A stretch of 64,000 nucleotides of DNA from contig NZ_CP117256.1 of the NCBI RefSeq assembly GCF_003240565.2, forward strand, positions 496,001-560,000, read 5' to 3'. The stretch comes from Rhizobium tumorigenes. GTDB taxonomy: Bacteria > Pseudomonadota > Alphaproteobacteria > Rhizobiales > Rhizobiaceae. This document shows, in pieces, positions 45,205 to 54,652 of this stretch (position 1 is the stretch's first letter; every line of letters starts with the position of its first letter). The position numbers and the translations under genes were made by a program. The notes beneath the pieces are model-generated. The model had not been told where the DNA came from, did no database searches, and worked only from the letters and a program-made list of their open reading frames with translations.

Positions 45205-45435
45205 ATGGCTACGAACTCGATCCCGGCCTCAGGCAAACTGCGACCGAAATCGCTGAACGAAGACACCCAGAGCGACGAACTTCAGGAAAGCAGCGTCGAT
45301 GAGCAGCGCGAGCCGCCGGTCAACATGGGAAACAGTCGCGAGAGTGGCAATGGCGTGACCGAGGCAAACCCGGAAACGGGACGCGTCGATCCGAAGGATC
45401 GCATTCCAGCGCCACAGTTCTCCAATCGCAAATGA
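45205..45435 (+). CDS. Small hydrophilic hypothetical protein
   Basis: A 76-residue, highly charged and probably disordered protein (SLNEDTQSDELQESSVDEQR, NPETGRVDPKDRIPAP). GGAGG lies 9 bp upstream of the ATG, a strong ribosome site. It is divergent from the MRJP-like gene by 88 bp and its stop is 35 bp from the outer end of the Tn3-type inverted repeat. No family recognised; the composition recalls small stress-induced proteins of rhizobia. Confidence 0.65.
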   Translation: MATNSIPASGKLRPKSLNEDTQSDELQESSVDEQREPPVNMGNSRESGNGVTEANPETGRVDPKDRIPAPQFSNRK

Positions 45436-45470
45436 CGAATTGAAGAGGTTGAGATGTCCAGTTCCCATAC

Positions 45471-45507
45471 GGCCTCTGAACATTAAAGGGGCACAGATAT
45501 ACGGTAG
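45471..45507 (+). repeat. Left inverted repeat of the Tn3-family remnant
   Basis: 37 bp matching the reverse complement of 47603-47639 with three mismatches; the shared part includes CTGAACATTAAA and GGGCACAGATATACGGTAG. Length and the inner ACGGTA end suit Tn3-family ends. Confidence 0.8.
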
Positions 45508-47560
45508 GCCGAAGGTAAACGAGATGGGTCGGAAGCCGGTATCGTCGAGCGCGGGCTTTTCTTCCCATAGGTAATCACCGGTAAGATTTACGTGTTCCCA
45601 TGAGAGCGGCGACAGGCTGGCAAGCAGGGGCTCGGCGACTGGCTGCCCGGTATTTCGAAGGACATCGACGACACAGCCCGTGTAGATCGTGTTCCAGTGA
45701 ATGATAGCGGTGACGATCAGATTGAGGGCCGATGCTCGGATTGACAAGTTTTCCTGGCTTCGATCGCGGAACCGGCCGAGACGGTGGAGATTGACGCACG
45801 CACGAGACTGTTGCGGCTCTCCCCTTTATTCAGCTCTGCAGTTGTTGTCTTCCGAAGATCCTCGTCATTGATCCAGTCGAGCGTGACCAGGGTCCGCTCG
45901 ATCCGGCCCATGTGACGTAGCGCCTGGGCGAGACCGCTCTGCCTCGTGGTTGCGGACAATCGCTTGAGCATGAGCGAGGCACTGACGGTGCGCGTGCGCA
46001 GCGAGGTCATCAGGCGCAAAATATCGTCCCAATGCGCCCGGATCAGGTCGGCGTCGATGCGGTCGCCCATGACATTCTGAAGAATGCCATACTGTTTTGC
46101 AGGCCTAAAGCCATAGAGGCATCGCCCATCGAGATCGGGAATGCGAGGCACGAAAGCAAAGCCGAGCGCATGGCAAAATGCAAAGACGAGATCGCTGACG
46201 CCGCCGCCATCGACGTGATGGCGGACGATGTTGAGACCTACATCGGTTTCAAGAAGAGCATCGAGAACATGGACCGCTTCGCTCGCCGTCGCAGCGATGA
46301 TCTTTGTGTGGAACGGAGCATAGCGGCCCGAGATCGCTGTGTAGAGCTTGATGATCGGGTTGGTTCCGTAATGGCCGTTGACGCCGCCGGCGACTTCACC
46401 GCCATCGCCAAGATGAATATGGTGTCCATCGGAGGAGGAGACGGTGTGAGAACCAAACACGGCCGCGAACGGGGCGGCATGTTGGGCCTCGACGAGCTTG
46501 GCAAGCGCCAGGGAGAACGTCTCCTCCCTGAAGTGCCATATCGCCATCTGCTGTAGCTGGCGGCGTGTTATGCCGGGGCAGGCGAGCGCCATCTTCGAAA
46601 AGCCGAGATTTGTGGCTTCGGAGATGAGCGCTGCATAGAACACACGCATGTCGTTCGGCGTCCGCCCGGTCTGAAGATGCTCAAACAGGGAGCTGAAGCC
46701 GGTCATTCGATCAATATCGGCGACGAGGTCCGTCAGCCGGATCGGCGGCATGGCTGCTGCCACTCGTTTTGCGAATGCGAGTGCAGCTTCGGTCTCGGCG
46801 GTTTTGACCGCGGGTACTCGCAACCCCTTTGCGCCGATGCGCGTGTCGCCACGACCGGTCTCCAAACGGTTCGCTGCCTCGCGCAGTTTCTGGTCCAGCG
46901 CTTCGGCTTTCTGAGCAAGATAGATCTCGACATCGATCGGAATTGCGACGGGGATTCGGGCCTCGGCCTTGATGATGGCATAGGTCTGGTGCGAGATCAT
47001 GTCCTCGTCGAGCGCGCGGTAGGTGCGCGACCCTTTTATCCAGATCTCGTTGGCAGCAATCCGGTTCTTCAGTTCGACAAGGATGAAGAGTTCCAGCATT
47101 CTTTGATCGATCGAGCCGTCCGCTGCCAGGATCACCTTGATCCAGCGCTTGTCGACCAAATCGCGCGTTCTCAATCCAGGGCGGATTTGTCGAGCGACGG
47201 CGACCTTTTCCTGCGACCTTCATTTGCATCACTATGCCGATGAAGTCGCGGTTTTGACGGTTCCCCTCGAAGGTGAACGCTGTCAGGAACGGAGCTGAGA
47301 ACCGCCGGACGCGCGCATATTGGGCCGGCGGGTAGGCGATCAGATCGTCATCTTTACGGGTACGAGAGGCCGCTTTTGCAGCTGCGGTCGCCTGCATCAA
47401 CTGGTCCCAACTGCTGACAGCGTTGACTGCCTCATCCAGGGAAAGCCCGGTTTCGCGTTTGGTGGAAATAGCCTCTCCGAAGCTTGCTCGATTATCCCGA
47501 CACATTCCGCAGAGTGAAAATGACACCGTAGTTACGTCCGCGATAAATAGGGAAAATCGC
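45474..47560 (-). pseudogene. tnpA: Tn3-family transposase, truncated and frameshifted
   Basis: DDE transposase of the Tn3 family in three frames on the minus strand. The N-terminal piece (SSWDQLMQATAAAKAASRTR, AYPPAQYARVRRFSAPF, NRQNRDFIGIVMQMKVAGKG) shifts near 47210 into the long central frame (LRTRDLVDKRWIKVILAADG, SHTVSSSDGHHIHLGDGG, NGHYGTNPIIKLYTAISGRY, TLDWINDEDLRKTTTAELNK). One base is missing near 45803, after which RLGRFRDRSQENLSIRASAL and SWEHVNLTGDYLWEE complete the C-terminus. Intact members have about 990 residues; only about 690 remain and the first ~300 are gone. It cannot be functional. Confidence 0.88.
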
Positions 47561-47602
47561 TGTCCACTCGACTCTGGCCCCGCTGACCATACGTCGATCT
47601 CA

Positions 47603-47639
47603 CTACCGTATATCTGTGCCCGTTTAATGTTCAGGGGTC
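47603..47639 (-). repeat. Right inverted repeat of the Tn3-family remnant
   Basis: Reverse-complement partner of 45471-45507 (34 of 37 identical). Integrase-derived sequence starts 5 bp outside it. Confidence 0.8.
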
Positions 47640-47643
47640 GGAA

Positions 47644-47784
47644 GGCTATCTGACCGAGGCGGCCAATCGCGGCGTTCCCCTTCCTGAGGCTATGGAACAG
47701 TCGAGGCACCGCTCCGTCCAGCAGGCGTCCAGCTATTACAACAATGCGACACGCCGCACCGGTCGGGCTGCCAGACTGATTTAG
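47644..47784 (+). pseudogene. Integrase 3' fragment
   Basis: The last 46 codons of a tyrosine recombinase nearly identical to the intact gene ending at 21551: YLTEAANRGVPLPEAMEQSR, HRSVQQASSYYNNATRR, ending in RLI instead of KLL. Nucleotide identity is about 90 percent by eye. It starts directly beside the Tn3-type inverted repeat, so transposon activity or recombination at its end removed the 5' part. It retains the catalytic His and Tyr region but is not expressible. Confidence 0.85.
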
Positions 47785-48004
47785 GCAAGTCATGCAGCAA
47801 CGAAGATGGCCGGGCGGCGTGGTGCTGCACGCTGATCTGCGCGCCCATTTACGCTGGCGAAGGAATTGATATGACCAACGGGTTCATGATCTCCGTTACC
47901 ATTTCGCCGTCCGGACCCTGATCAACGGCATCGCACCGGCGAAGATGTGGAGGCCGAAATCGAATCTTTTGGAAAACAGAGGTGGCTCGATGCCAACGCG
48001 TCGG

Positions 48005-49987
48005 TCAGCCGCGATGCAAGGCCTTTCCGATTTCCGCTGCAAGTTGTGCTTGAGTGTAAGGCTTGCCGAGGCGCGGAAGATCTATCCCGCTGCCAGCTGG
48101 GAGATCGGCGTATCCAGTCGCTATCAGGATCGGCATCCCCGGCACCTTTTCTCGTACAGCCTTGGCCAGCTCTGCACCGGTCATGCCGGGCATAGAATAA
48201 TCGGTGATCATCAGGTCGAATGTGTTGCCCGATTCCAGATACTTCAGGGCATCCGCACCAGAATTTGCTTCCACGACTTCGTGACCGAGATCTTCAAGCA
48301 TGTCCACCGAGGCCATGGCAATAAGAGCATCGTCGTCCACCATCAGGATACGGACAGCTCGAGTGACGCCAATGGCACCTGGCTCGACAGCGTCATCGAC
48401 GGATATCGGTCGGAAAGTTTCGGGGAGCCAAAGCTCCGCAAAAGTTCCGTGACCGACAGCACTGGTGAGTCGCAAGCTTCCCTTCAACTGAAGAGCCAGA
48501 CCGTGGACCATCGACAAGCCGAGGCCTGTTCCCTTTCCAAGTTCCTTAGTGGAAAAAAACGGGTCGACTGCCTTCATCAGTGTCTGTTCGCTCATTCCGG
48601 TTCCGCTGTCTTCCACCGATAGAACGAGGTAGCGCCCTGACGTCAGATCCTTGGAAACTCCCCGTATTTCTTCGCCACGAACGCGAACCTTGATTACTCC
48701 GCCGGAGGGCATCGCGTCCCGCGCGTTGACCACGAGATTGAGGAGTGCGAGTTCAACCTGGTTTGAATCGATCATGGCAGGCATCAGATTGTCTTCCAGC
48801 AGAACCTCAATTGCTATCGTCGTCCCGACCGATCGCTTGAGCAGATCCTCCATTCCCGTTACCAGCTTTCCGAGGTCCGTCGGTTCGGCGCTCAGATCCT
48901 GACGCCGCGCAAAGGCAAGCAAGCGTTGCGTCAGCGCCGCGCCACGCTTTGCGCCCTGGACAGCACCGTCAATCAGGCGAGATGCCTTCGGATCGTGCTG
49001 GAAATGCTTGCGAAGGAGATCAAGGTTTCCAAGCACGGCCATCAACAGGTTGTTGAAGTCGTGGGCGACACCGCCGGTGAGCTGGCCGATAACCTCCATC
49101 TTCTGAGCCTGCCTGAGTTGCTCTTCCGCTCTCTCCCGCTGGGCCACCTCTTCGATCAACCCCGCATTGGCTGCTTTCAACTCGGCTGTTCGCAGAGATA
49201 CGCGCTCTTCAAGCAGATCGTTGACGCTCTTCAGCGTATCCTCGGCCGCGCGGCGTTCGGTAATATCGGACGCAATGCCTACGAGTTTTTGTGCGCCACC
49301 GTTACGGTCCCGGTAAAGCTGCGCGCGCACATCGACCCAGTGCTGGGTGCCATCGGGCCAGATGCAGCGGAAGTCGATGTCGCAATCCCTGCCAGTCTCC
49401 ACTGTCAGAGATATTGCACGTTTCAGTCGCGGCAGGTCGTCCCCGTGAATAGTCGCCAACAAATGTTCGTAAGATAGCGGGCCGTCTTTCGACTTTCCGA
49501 AAATTGTGCGAAATAATTCAGAAGTCGTGAGCCGGTTTGCCTTGAGTTCCAGTTCCCAAGAGCCCAACCGCCCAGCTTCGAGCGCGGCCTGCAAACGCCG
49601 TTCGCCATCTGCAAGGTCGTTGACACGTGCACGCGCTTCGTATTGCCTTTGCCGGCCCTTCATGGCAGTGCGCGCCACGCTGATAAATGTGGTGGCGTGA
49701 AACGGCCTTTCCAGAAAAGTTACATTGCCGAGAATTTCCGAAAGCCGCGCCGCCGCCGGATTTTTTTCCGGACCGCCGCCTCTTTGCGTCAACACTATGA
49801 ACGGCATGTCAGACCAGCTCGGCTGGCCTGCGATCCAGCTGGCGAGCGGCTTCAAGTCGTTCGATCGTACGGTCTCCTCTGTCAGCACTCCAAAGGCAAC
49901 GTTTTCGCCGAGGGCTGCAACGAAGGAAGGAAGGTCTCGAGCCGACCGGCACACAATCTTTGCGGCAGAAAGGAGCGAAGAGGCCAC
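48005..49987 (-). CDS. Hybrid sensor histidine kinase with PAS and receiver domains
   Basis: A 660-residue kinase, last of a two-gene operon with a KaiC-like ATPase. Order: a degenerate receiver-like N-terminal domain (about 1-110), PAS with PAC (about 130-250, GSWELELKANRL, WVDVRAQLYRDRNG), a coiled coil, HisKA with GGVAHDFNNLL (phospho-acceptor His309), HATPase (VVNARDAMPSGG, FFSTKELGKGTGLGLSMVHG), and a C-terminal receiver with phospho-acceptor Asp596 in MITDYSMPG. The stated start is a GTG, but receiver-like sequence (RFADAIILAPGGRDAD) continues 19 codons upstream to an ATT at 50044 overlapping the previous gene by 8 bp, which may be the real, rare start. No transmembrane segment: a soluble sensor. 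Confidence 0.9.
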   Translation of the reverse strand: MASSLLSAAKIVCRSARDLPSFVAALGENVAFGVLTEETVRSNDLKPLASWIAGQPSWSDMPFIVLTQRGGGPEKNPAAARLSEILGNVTFLERPFHATTFISVARTAMKGRQRQYEARARVNDLADGERRLQAALEAGRLGSWELELKANRLTTSELFRTIFGKSKDGPLSYEHLLATIHGDDLPRLKRAISLTVETGRDCDIDFRCIWPDGTQHWVDVRAQLYRDRNGGAQKLVGIASDITERRAAEDTLKSVNDLLEERVSLRTAELKAANAGLIEEVAQRERAEEQLRQAQKMEVIGQLTGGVAHDFNNLLMAVLGNLDLLRKHFQHDPKASRLIDGAVQGAKRGAALTQRLLAFARRQDLSAEPTDLGKLVTGMEDLLKRSVGTTIAIEVLLEDNLMPAMIDSNQVELALLNLVVNARDAMPSGGVIKVRVRGEEIRGVSKDLTSGRYLVLSVEDSGTGMSEQTLMKAVDPFFSTKELGKGTGLGLSMVHGLALQLKGSLRLTSAVGHGTFAELWLPETFRPISVDDAVEPGAIGVTRAVRILMVDDDALIAMASVDMLEDLGHEVVEANSGADALKYLESGNTFDLMITDYSMPGMTGAELAKAVREKVPGMPILIATGYADLPAGSGIDLPRLGKPYTQAQLAAEIGKALHRG

Positions 49988-50036
49988 ATCTGCATCCCGC
50001 CCGCCAGGGGCAAGTATGATCGCGTCTGCAAAACGA

Positions 50037-51545
50037 TCAGGAATTGCCCGGCCCTCCGGTGGTCATGACCATGAGAGGCTCGGAGACATCCGTGAGTACT
50101 GGCACGCCGCGCAACACACCCTGGAACCCGGAGAGCGGCGCACCGAGGCTCAGACCTGTATTGTCGATCCGGTATTCACGGATCGTGTCCTCGTGCCTAC
50201 CGGCACGTTTCTTGATTACGGAGACCGCGCGGCGGACGCGCCCGGCAGCCTCGAAATAACGCAACAGTATGACGGTGTCGGCCAGATAGGTGACATCCAC
50301 CGGAGATTTCATGTCGCCGAAAAGTCCGTGCTGGGCAACCGTGATGAACGTATTGGCACCCTGTCTGTTCAAGTACTGCAGAAGCTCGTGCATATGAAGG
50401 ATAAGGGCATTTTCATCGGGCATCGCAGACTGATAGCCGTTGATGCTGTCGACGATCACAGTCTTTGCTTTGGCTTCTGTGACCCGGTCCATAACCCGAC
50501 GAGTAAACTCCCCCGGCGACAGCTCAGCGGCGTCCAGTTGCTCTATGTGAACCAAGCCTTGATCGCTCAACGCCTCGAGATCCAGGCCCATCGCTTTCAT
50601 GCGTGCGAAAAGTAGGCCAAGCTCCTCGTCGAAGATGAAAACCGCAGCGTTTTCACCACGGGCGACGGCGGCCTTGACGAACTCGAAGGTAAACGTGCTC
50701 TTTCCCGTGCCGGCAGGGCCAATGAGAAGCGTGCTCGATCCGCGTTCGACACCGCCTCCAAGCAGGCTGTCAAACTCAGCGTTGCCGGTCGGCAAAATAT
50801 TACGGGCGAAATCCGTTCGGTGCTCGGCGGCACGCAATCGCGGAAACACCTCTACGCCGCCTGTCTTGATAGCAAGGTCATGATAGCCGCCGCGAAACGC
50901 CCGTCCACGGTATTTGATGACCCGCAGCCGGCGGCGCTCGGAACCATAATCTGGAGCGAGTTCCTCGAGGTGGATGACCCCGTGGACCACACTGTGGACA
51001 GTCTTATCCATCATCTCGGTCGTCATGTCATCGAGCAGCAGCACCGTTGCCCCCTGCCGCGCAAAGAAGTGCTTGAGAGCCAGGATTTGACGGCGATAGC
51101 GAAGCGAACTCTGCGCCAGAAGCCTGATTTCGGAAAGGCTATCGAGGACAACTCTGCTCGGCTTTATGCGCTCGAAAGCGTCAAAGATCAGCTTAGTCGT
51201 TTCACCGAGTTCGAGATCCGAAGAATACAAAAGGCTCTGCTGTTGATCGGGATCGAGAAGGCTTTCAGGCGGCACGAGCTCGAAGATCTCGATGGTATCA
51301 TCGATGGACATCCCATGCGAGGCGGCGCTTGCCCGCAGCTCTGAATCCGTTTCGGAGAGTGTGATGTAGAGGCACTTTTCTCCGAGTTTGGCGCCTTCGA
51401 GAAGGAATTGTAGTGCGATTGTCGTCTTACCCGTGCCCGGATTTCCTTCCAGCAGAAACACATGATCGCGTGACAGTCCGCCGGAAAGTATGTTGTCCAG
51501 TCCGGCCACGCCCGTCAGGGCGTTGGTTTCCAGCCCTACGGCCAT
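50037..51545 (-). CDS. KaiC-like dual RecA-type ATPase
   Basis: A 502-residue protein with two KaiC domains. The ATG at 51545 follows GGAG by 5 bp. The first Walker A is GNPGTGKTT (Lys40), the second GPAGTGKST (about 274-282); Walker B-like SRVVLDSLSEIR and KTVIVDSINGYQ are present, as are the catalytic Glu pairs. Non-cyanobacterial KaiC homologues next to hybrid histidine kinases are known from several proteobacteria, where they serve stress or signalling rather than a proven clock. No kaiA or kaiB is present. The gene is directly followed by a hybrid kinase, with likely overlap, suggesting that the kinase reads or controls its state. Confidence 0.92.
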   Translation of the reverse strand: MAVGLETNALTGVAGLDNILSGGLSRDHVFLLEGNPGTGKTTIALQFLLEGAKLGEKCLYITLSETDSELRASAASHGMSIDDTIEIFELVPPESLLDPDQQQSLLYSSDLELGETTKLIFDAFERIKPSRVVLDSLSEIRLLAQSSLRYRRQILALKHFFARQGATVLLLDDMTTEMMDKTVHSVVHGVIHLEELAPDYGSERRRLRVIKYRGRAFRGGYHDLAIKTGGVEVFPRLRAAEHRTDFARNILPTGNAEFDSLLGGGVERGSSTLLIGPAGTGKSTFTFEFVKAAVARGENAAVFIFDEELGLLFARMKAMGLDLEALSDQGLVHIEQLDAAELSPGEFTRRVMDRVTEAKAKTVIVDSINGYQSAMPDENALILHMHELLQYLNRQGANTFITVAQHGLFGDMKSPVDVTYLADTVILLRYFEAAGRVRRAVSVIKKRAGRHEDTIREYRIDNTGLSLGAPLSGFQGVLRGVPVLTDVSEPLMVMTTGGPGNS

Positions 51546-51923
51546 GTCAGCTCCTACTTTTGCAAATAACAAATATGTCGTCTAATCGAAAATTCAATCC
51601 GGTCAATTTCAGATCGCAGCTTGCCACAAGAATTGTCTAAGCAAATCCTGGAAGAAGAAACCCGCTTCAGTTGTTCAAAAGGAGGTCGTCAATATCGGTC
51701 ACGCGTGAAAGGCCGGGCCGCGCTAAATTTTATCTCCATGTTTATGACTCCAAGCACAAACCTCGATAATTTTTTCAGTGGCGGAAAGTGCCGCCGGTCA
51801 CTGTCTAACTTGGCCGTTCCAGCACGCTGCGCTTTTCTTCGCCGCGATATTTGCCCTGAGTTGGCAGATTTGGAAACTGAAGCTCTTCGGCTGACAAGCT
51901 TCTCTGTGCTGTTGTATCGATAG
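51546..51923. other. Promoter region of the KaiC-like operon; no gene seen
   Basis: About 380 bp upstream of the KaiC-like start and before the GFA remnant. Short frames only; the last codons before 51923 (LTSFSVLLYR) may be the decayed front of the GFA gene. Confidence 0.35.
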
Positions 51924-52239
51924 CCGAAGGATGTCGGGATCTGCCATTGCACGGATTGTCGCCAAGAGAGCTAATCGGCGGTTACGTTCTTCGGTGTTTG
52001 GGATGTTTCGTATTTCGAGACGACAGGAGAGACTATCGACTGGGAAGGTCGAGCGATTTGCCCAGCTTGTGGGTCGCGGCTTTTTTCGGTCGACGACAAC
52101 GAAGTGGAGATTAAACTCGGCGCACTCGACGAAGCTCCGACCACGTTGGCCCCACCTACGAACTCTGGGTCAAACGCCGCGAGGCTTTGCTGCAACCCAT
52201 TGCGGCGCGGAGCAATTTGACGAGGATCGCTTTATATAG
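51924..52239 (+). pseudogene. GFA-family (glutathione-dependent formaldehyde-activating-like) pseudogene
   Basis: The frame from 51924 gives PKDVGICHCTDCRQES, an in-frame TAA (51972), then SAVTFFGVWDVSYFETTGE, TIDWEGRAICPACGSRLFS and VDDNEVEIKLGALDEAPTTL. The CHCxxC and CPxCG zinc motifs identify the GFA fold. A shift near 52150 leads to YELWVKRREALLQPIA and another near 52200 to GAEQFDEDRFI and the stop. Another in-frame stop (TAG) precedes the preserved part. With two nonsense codons and two frameshifts this is a true pseudogene. Confidence 0.8.
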
Positions 52240-52921
52240 AGGGAGCATGCGGCAAGAAGTCTCCCCGGCCGATATTCTGCGCCTCATTATAGCAGCGAAC
52301 GAGCCTGGAAACTGGGGATTGCCGCAACCTGTCACATCTCCTCCACGCAAGCCCGTTTACCTCTTGTTAACCAGATGGTTCGAGCCTTGAGCTGATTGGA
52401 TACCCACTTGCGAGATATGGAGGCGGTTGTGCGGCTTGTTGCAATTCCCGACAAGATTATTCCCCAGGGCGGGCACACGCTCATCATGGCGGATGGCGCG
52501 ACCAAGCATGCGGTCTGCGTCCAATGCGAGACAAGCGAACTGGCGAGTGGTGATCACCACATCGGCATGATCGAGCACTTGGCAAGTGTGAAGACGGAAC
52601 GAGGAGAGCGTTCCTTCGCCTATCGCTAAGGTGATCTGATCACAACCAGCGCAGCACGCATAAGGCGATTTTTGGAAATCTTCGTTAATGCTTTCCACAA
52701 TTTCGCCTTATTTTAGCCCGTCCTGATTGCGACGGTATTGAAAAAATACCAGTAAAAGGCCCAGGCGGCCCGATGTTGCGATTCAGCCAACTCGAAGAAC
52801 GTTGTGTGTGATTAAGCGTACAGTTCAAGGGCGTGGCCCAGGATGCCGAAGAGCTCATGGGCCATATCAAGGATGGCGTCAAAAGGTCGTCGATAAAGCC
52901 TAACGGCTTCATCCGGTAGGA
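52240..52921. other. Decayed region, unassigned short frames
   Basis: Holds only unassigned frames. A plus-strand one ends at 52919 in QFKGVAQDAEELMGHIKDGV and runs to a TAG directly before a strong terminator, so it is probably the tail of a lost gene. Plus frame 52396-52629 (MDTHLRDMEAVVRLVAIPDK) and an opposite frame overlap each other; neither is convincing. Confidence 0.4.
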
Positions 52922-52922
52922 A

Positions 52923-52957
52923 GCCCGCCGGTTTTGCTGCCCCCGGCGGGCATTTTT
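52923..52957 (+). terminator. Rho-independent terminator
   Basis: Perfect 9-bp stem GCCCGCCGG / CCGGCGGGC, loop of 11 bases, then ATTTTT. It ends whatever plus-strand transcript came from the decayed frame ending at 52919 and faces the 3' end of the GH13 gene. Confidence 0.8.
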
Positions 52958-52987
52958 AGGTCCGCGCTTCACCCACATCTTCGGAGC

Positions 52988-54652
52988 TTATACCTCCGAA
53001 CGGATGAGGAGATAGTCAAGCCCGCCGAGCCTGTACCAGCGGTAGCCGTAGGCATCGAGCAGCAACCGATGGCGCCCTTCGCTGTCCGCCTCACTATTTG
53101 CACCATCCATGATGTCGATGAGCTTCGCGCCCTCCCCCGCGGCCTCGTTGGGCTTGATCGTGAACTCGACAGGTTTCGGATGAAGGTTATGGATGACCAG
53201 CACGGAGTTGTTGCGCCAGTCGTAACGTAGGGCCAGGACCCCGTCGTCTCCAGTGTCGACGGCCGTGCATTCTCCCCACCCGATCTCTGGCGCTTCTTTG
53301 CGCATCCGGATCAGTCGTTCCATCCAGTTGAGCATCGAGTCTGCGTCGCGGCGTTGGTTGGCAACGTTGATGTGCGGATAGCCGTACGGGCCCTCGTTGA
53401 TGACCGGCAACACGGGTTTGTCGCTTTTCGTGAACCCAGCTTGAGGTTCCGACGACCACTGCATTGGCGTTCTTGCGCAATTGCGCTCAGGCAGGTTCAG
53501 GTTGTCACCCATGCCGATCTCGTCGCCATAACGCAGAACCGGGGTGCCAGGCAACGAGAACATGAGGCTATAGGCCTGCCGGATGCGACGTGGGTCGCCT
53601 TCTAACATCGGAGCCAGGCGACGCCGGATGCCTCGGTCGTAGAGCTGCATATCCTTTTCGGGCCCAAAGGCCGCGAATACGGCGTTCCGCTGCTTGTTCG
53701 ACAGCCGTCCCAGATCGAGTTCGTCGTGATTGCGAAGGAACATACCCCACTGGGCGGTCTCCGGCCGGGGCTTCGTATCATTCATTGCCTTAACCAAGGG
53801 CCGGGCGTCGGCTACGGCCAGCGCATAGAAAAGTGTCTGGTTGACCTGGAAGTTGAACATCATTTGCATTCGGTCGCCGTCATCGCCGAAATATTCCAAG
53901 TCAGTCTCAGGCAAGACGTTGGCTTCCGCTAGGATGATTGCATCGCCACGGCGCCACTGCAGGAATTCCCGAAAGCGCCGTAGCATGTCATACTGCTCTT
54001 TCGGCTTCGTAACATCCGCGCCCTTCTCGGCGATAACGAATGGGACAGCATCCATGCGGAACCCACAGACGCCAAGCTGAATCCAAAAACCCATGATCTT
54101 GAGAATTTCCGCCTGAACCAGCGGGTTGGCGGTGTTGAGGTCAGGCTGGAAATCGTAGAAGCGGTGGAAATAGTAGGCCTTTGCCTTTTCGTTGTATGTC
54201 CAAGTCGATTTCTGAACACCGGGAAAGACCATGCCTGTATCTGCATTCGCAGGCTTTTTCTTTGACCACACGTACCAGTCGCGATGGGGCGAGTGCGGAT
54301 CTGCGCAGGCTGACTTGAACCAAGCGTGCTCGTTCGATGTGTGATTGACAACCAAGTCGATCAAAACTCGGATACCGCGCTGTTTGGCCGCATGCGTAAA
54401 TTCCACGAAATCTCCGAGTGTCCCATAGCGCGGATCGACGTTGTAGTAATCGGAGACGTCGTACCCATCATCCCGCCCCGGAGATGTCTGAAAAGGCATA
54501 AGCCAGATCGCAGTGATGCCAAGACCGCTGAGATAGTCCAAGCGGCGCATCAGGCCTTGGAAATCGCCCGTTCCGTCGCCGCTGGAGTCCATAAATGAAC
54601 TGACCGACAGGCAGTATACGACGGCGTTTTTATACCAGAGGTCATTGATCAA
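52988..54652 (-). CDS. treS: Trehalose synthase-like GH13 enzyme (maltose glucosylmutase type)
   Basis: A 554-residue alpha-amylase-superfamily enzyme. The TTG start has AAGGAAA upstream and gives INDLWYKNAVVYCLSVSSFM, the usual TreS opening. GH13 regions are present: DLVVNHTSNEHAWF, GFRMDAVPFV with nucleophile Asp201, ILAEANVLPETD with acid/base Glu243, and FLRNHDELDL with Asp310. TreS interconverts maltose and trehalose, or with a partner feeds maltose into glucan synthesis. The fused maltokinase seen in some members is absent and no glgE or treY/treZ gene is nearby. It stands alone. Closely related alpha-glucosidases cannot be fully excluded. Confidence 0.85.
   Translation of the reverse strand: MINDLWYKNAVVYCLSVSSFMDSSGDGTGDFQGLMRRLDYLSGLGITAIWLMPFQTSPGRDDGYDVSDYYNVDPRYGTLGDFVEFTHAAKQRGIRVLIDLVVNHTSNEHAWFKSACADPHSPHRDWYVWSKKKPANADTGMVFPGVQKSTWTYNEKAKAYYFHRFYDFQPDLNTANPLVQAEILKIMGFWIQLGVCGFRMDAVPFVIAEKGADVTKPKEQYDMLRRFREFLQWRRGDAIILAEANVLPETDLEYFGDDGDRMQMMFNFQVNQTLFYALAVADARPLVKAMNDTKPRPETAQWGMFLRNHDELDLGRLSNKQRNAVFAAFGPEKDMQLYDRGIRRRLAPMLEGDPRRIRQAYSLMFSLPGTPVLRYGDEIGMGDNLNLPERNCARTPMQWSSEPQAGFTKSDKPVLPVINEGPYGYPHINVANQRRDADSMLNWMERLIRMRKEAPEIGWGECTAVDTGDDGVLALRYDWRNNSVLVIHNLHPKPVEFTIKPNEAAGEGAKLIDIMDGANSEADSEGRHRLLLDAYGYRWYRLGGLDYLLIRSEV

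Larger units (their letters stand above)
45471..47639 (-). mobile_element. Defective Tn3-family transposon
   Basis: A 2.17-kb element bounded by 37-bp inverted repeats and containing only a damaged transposase that starts part-way through the protein. The internal sequence between the right repeat and the transposase N-terminus has been deleted, along with any resolvase and cargo. The right end abuts a fragment of integrase gene, the left end does not, so a simple insertion with flanking halves is not preserved. Confidence 0.75.

Noticed and set aside
44889..45302. Plus-strand frame opposite the start of the MRJP-like gene
   Set aside because: It overlaps the signal-peptide region of the minus-strand gene and the well-supported small gene at 45205 in a different frame.
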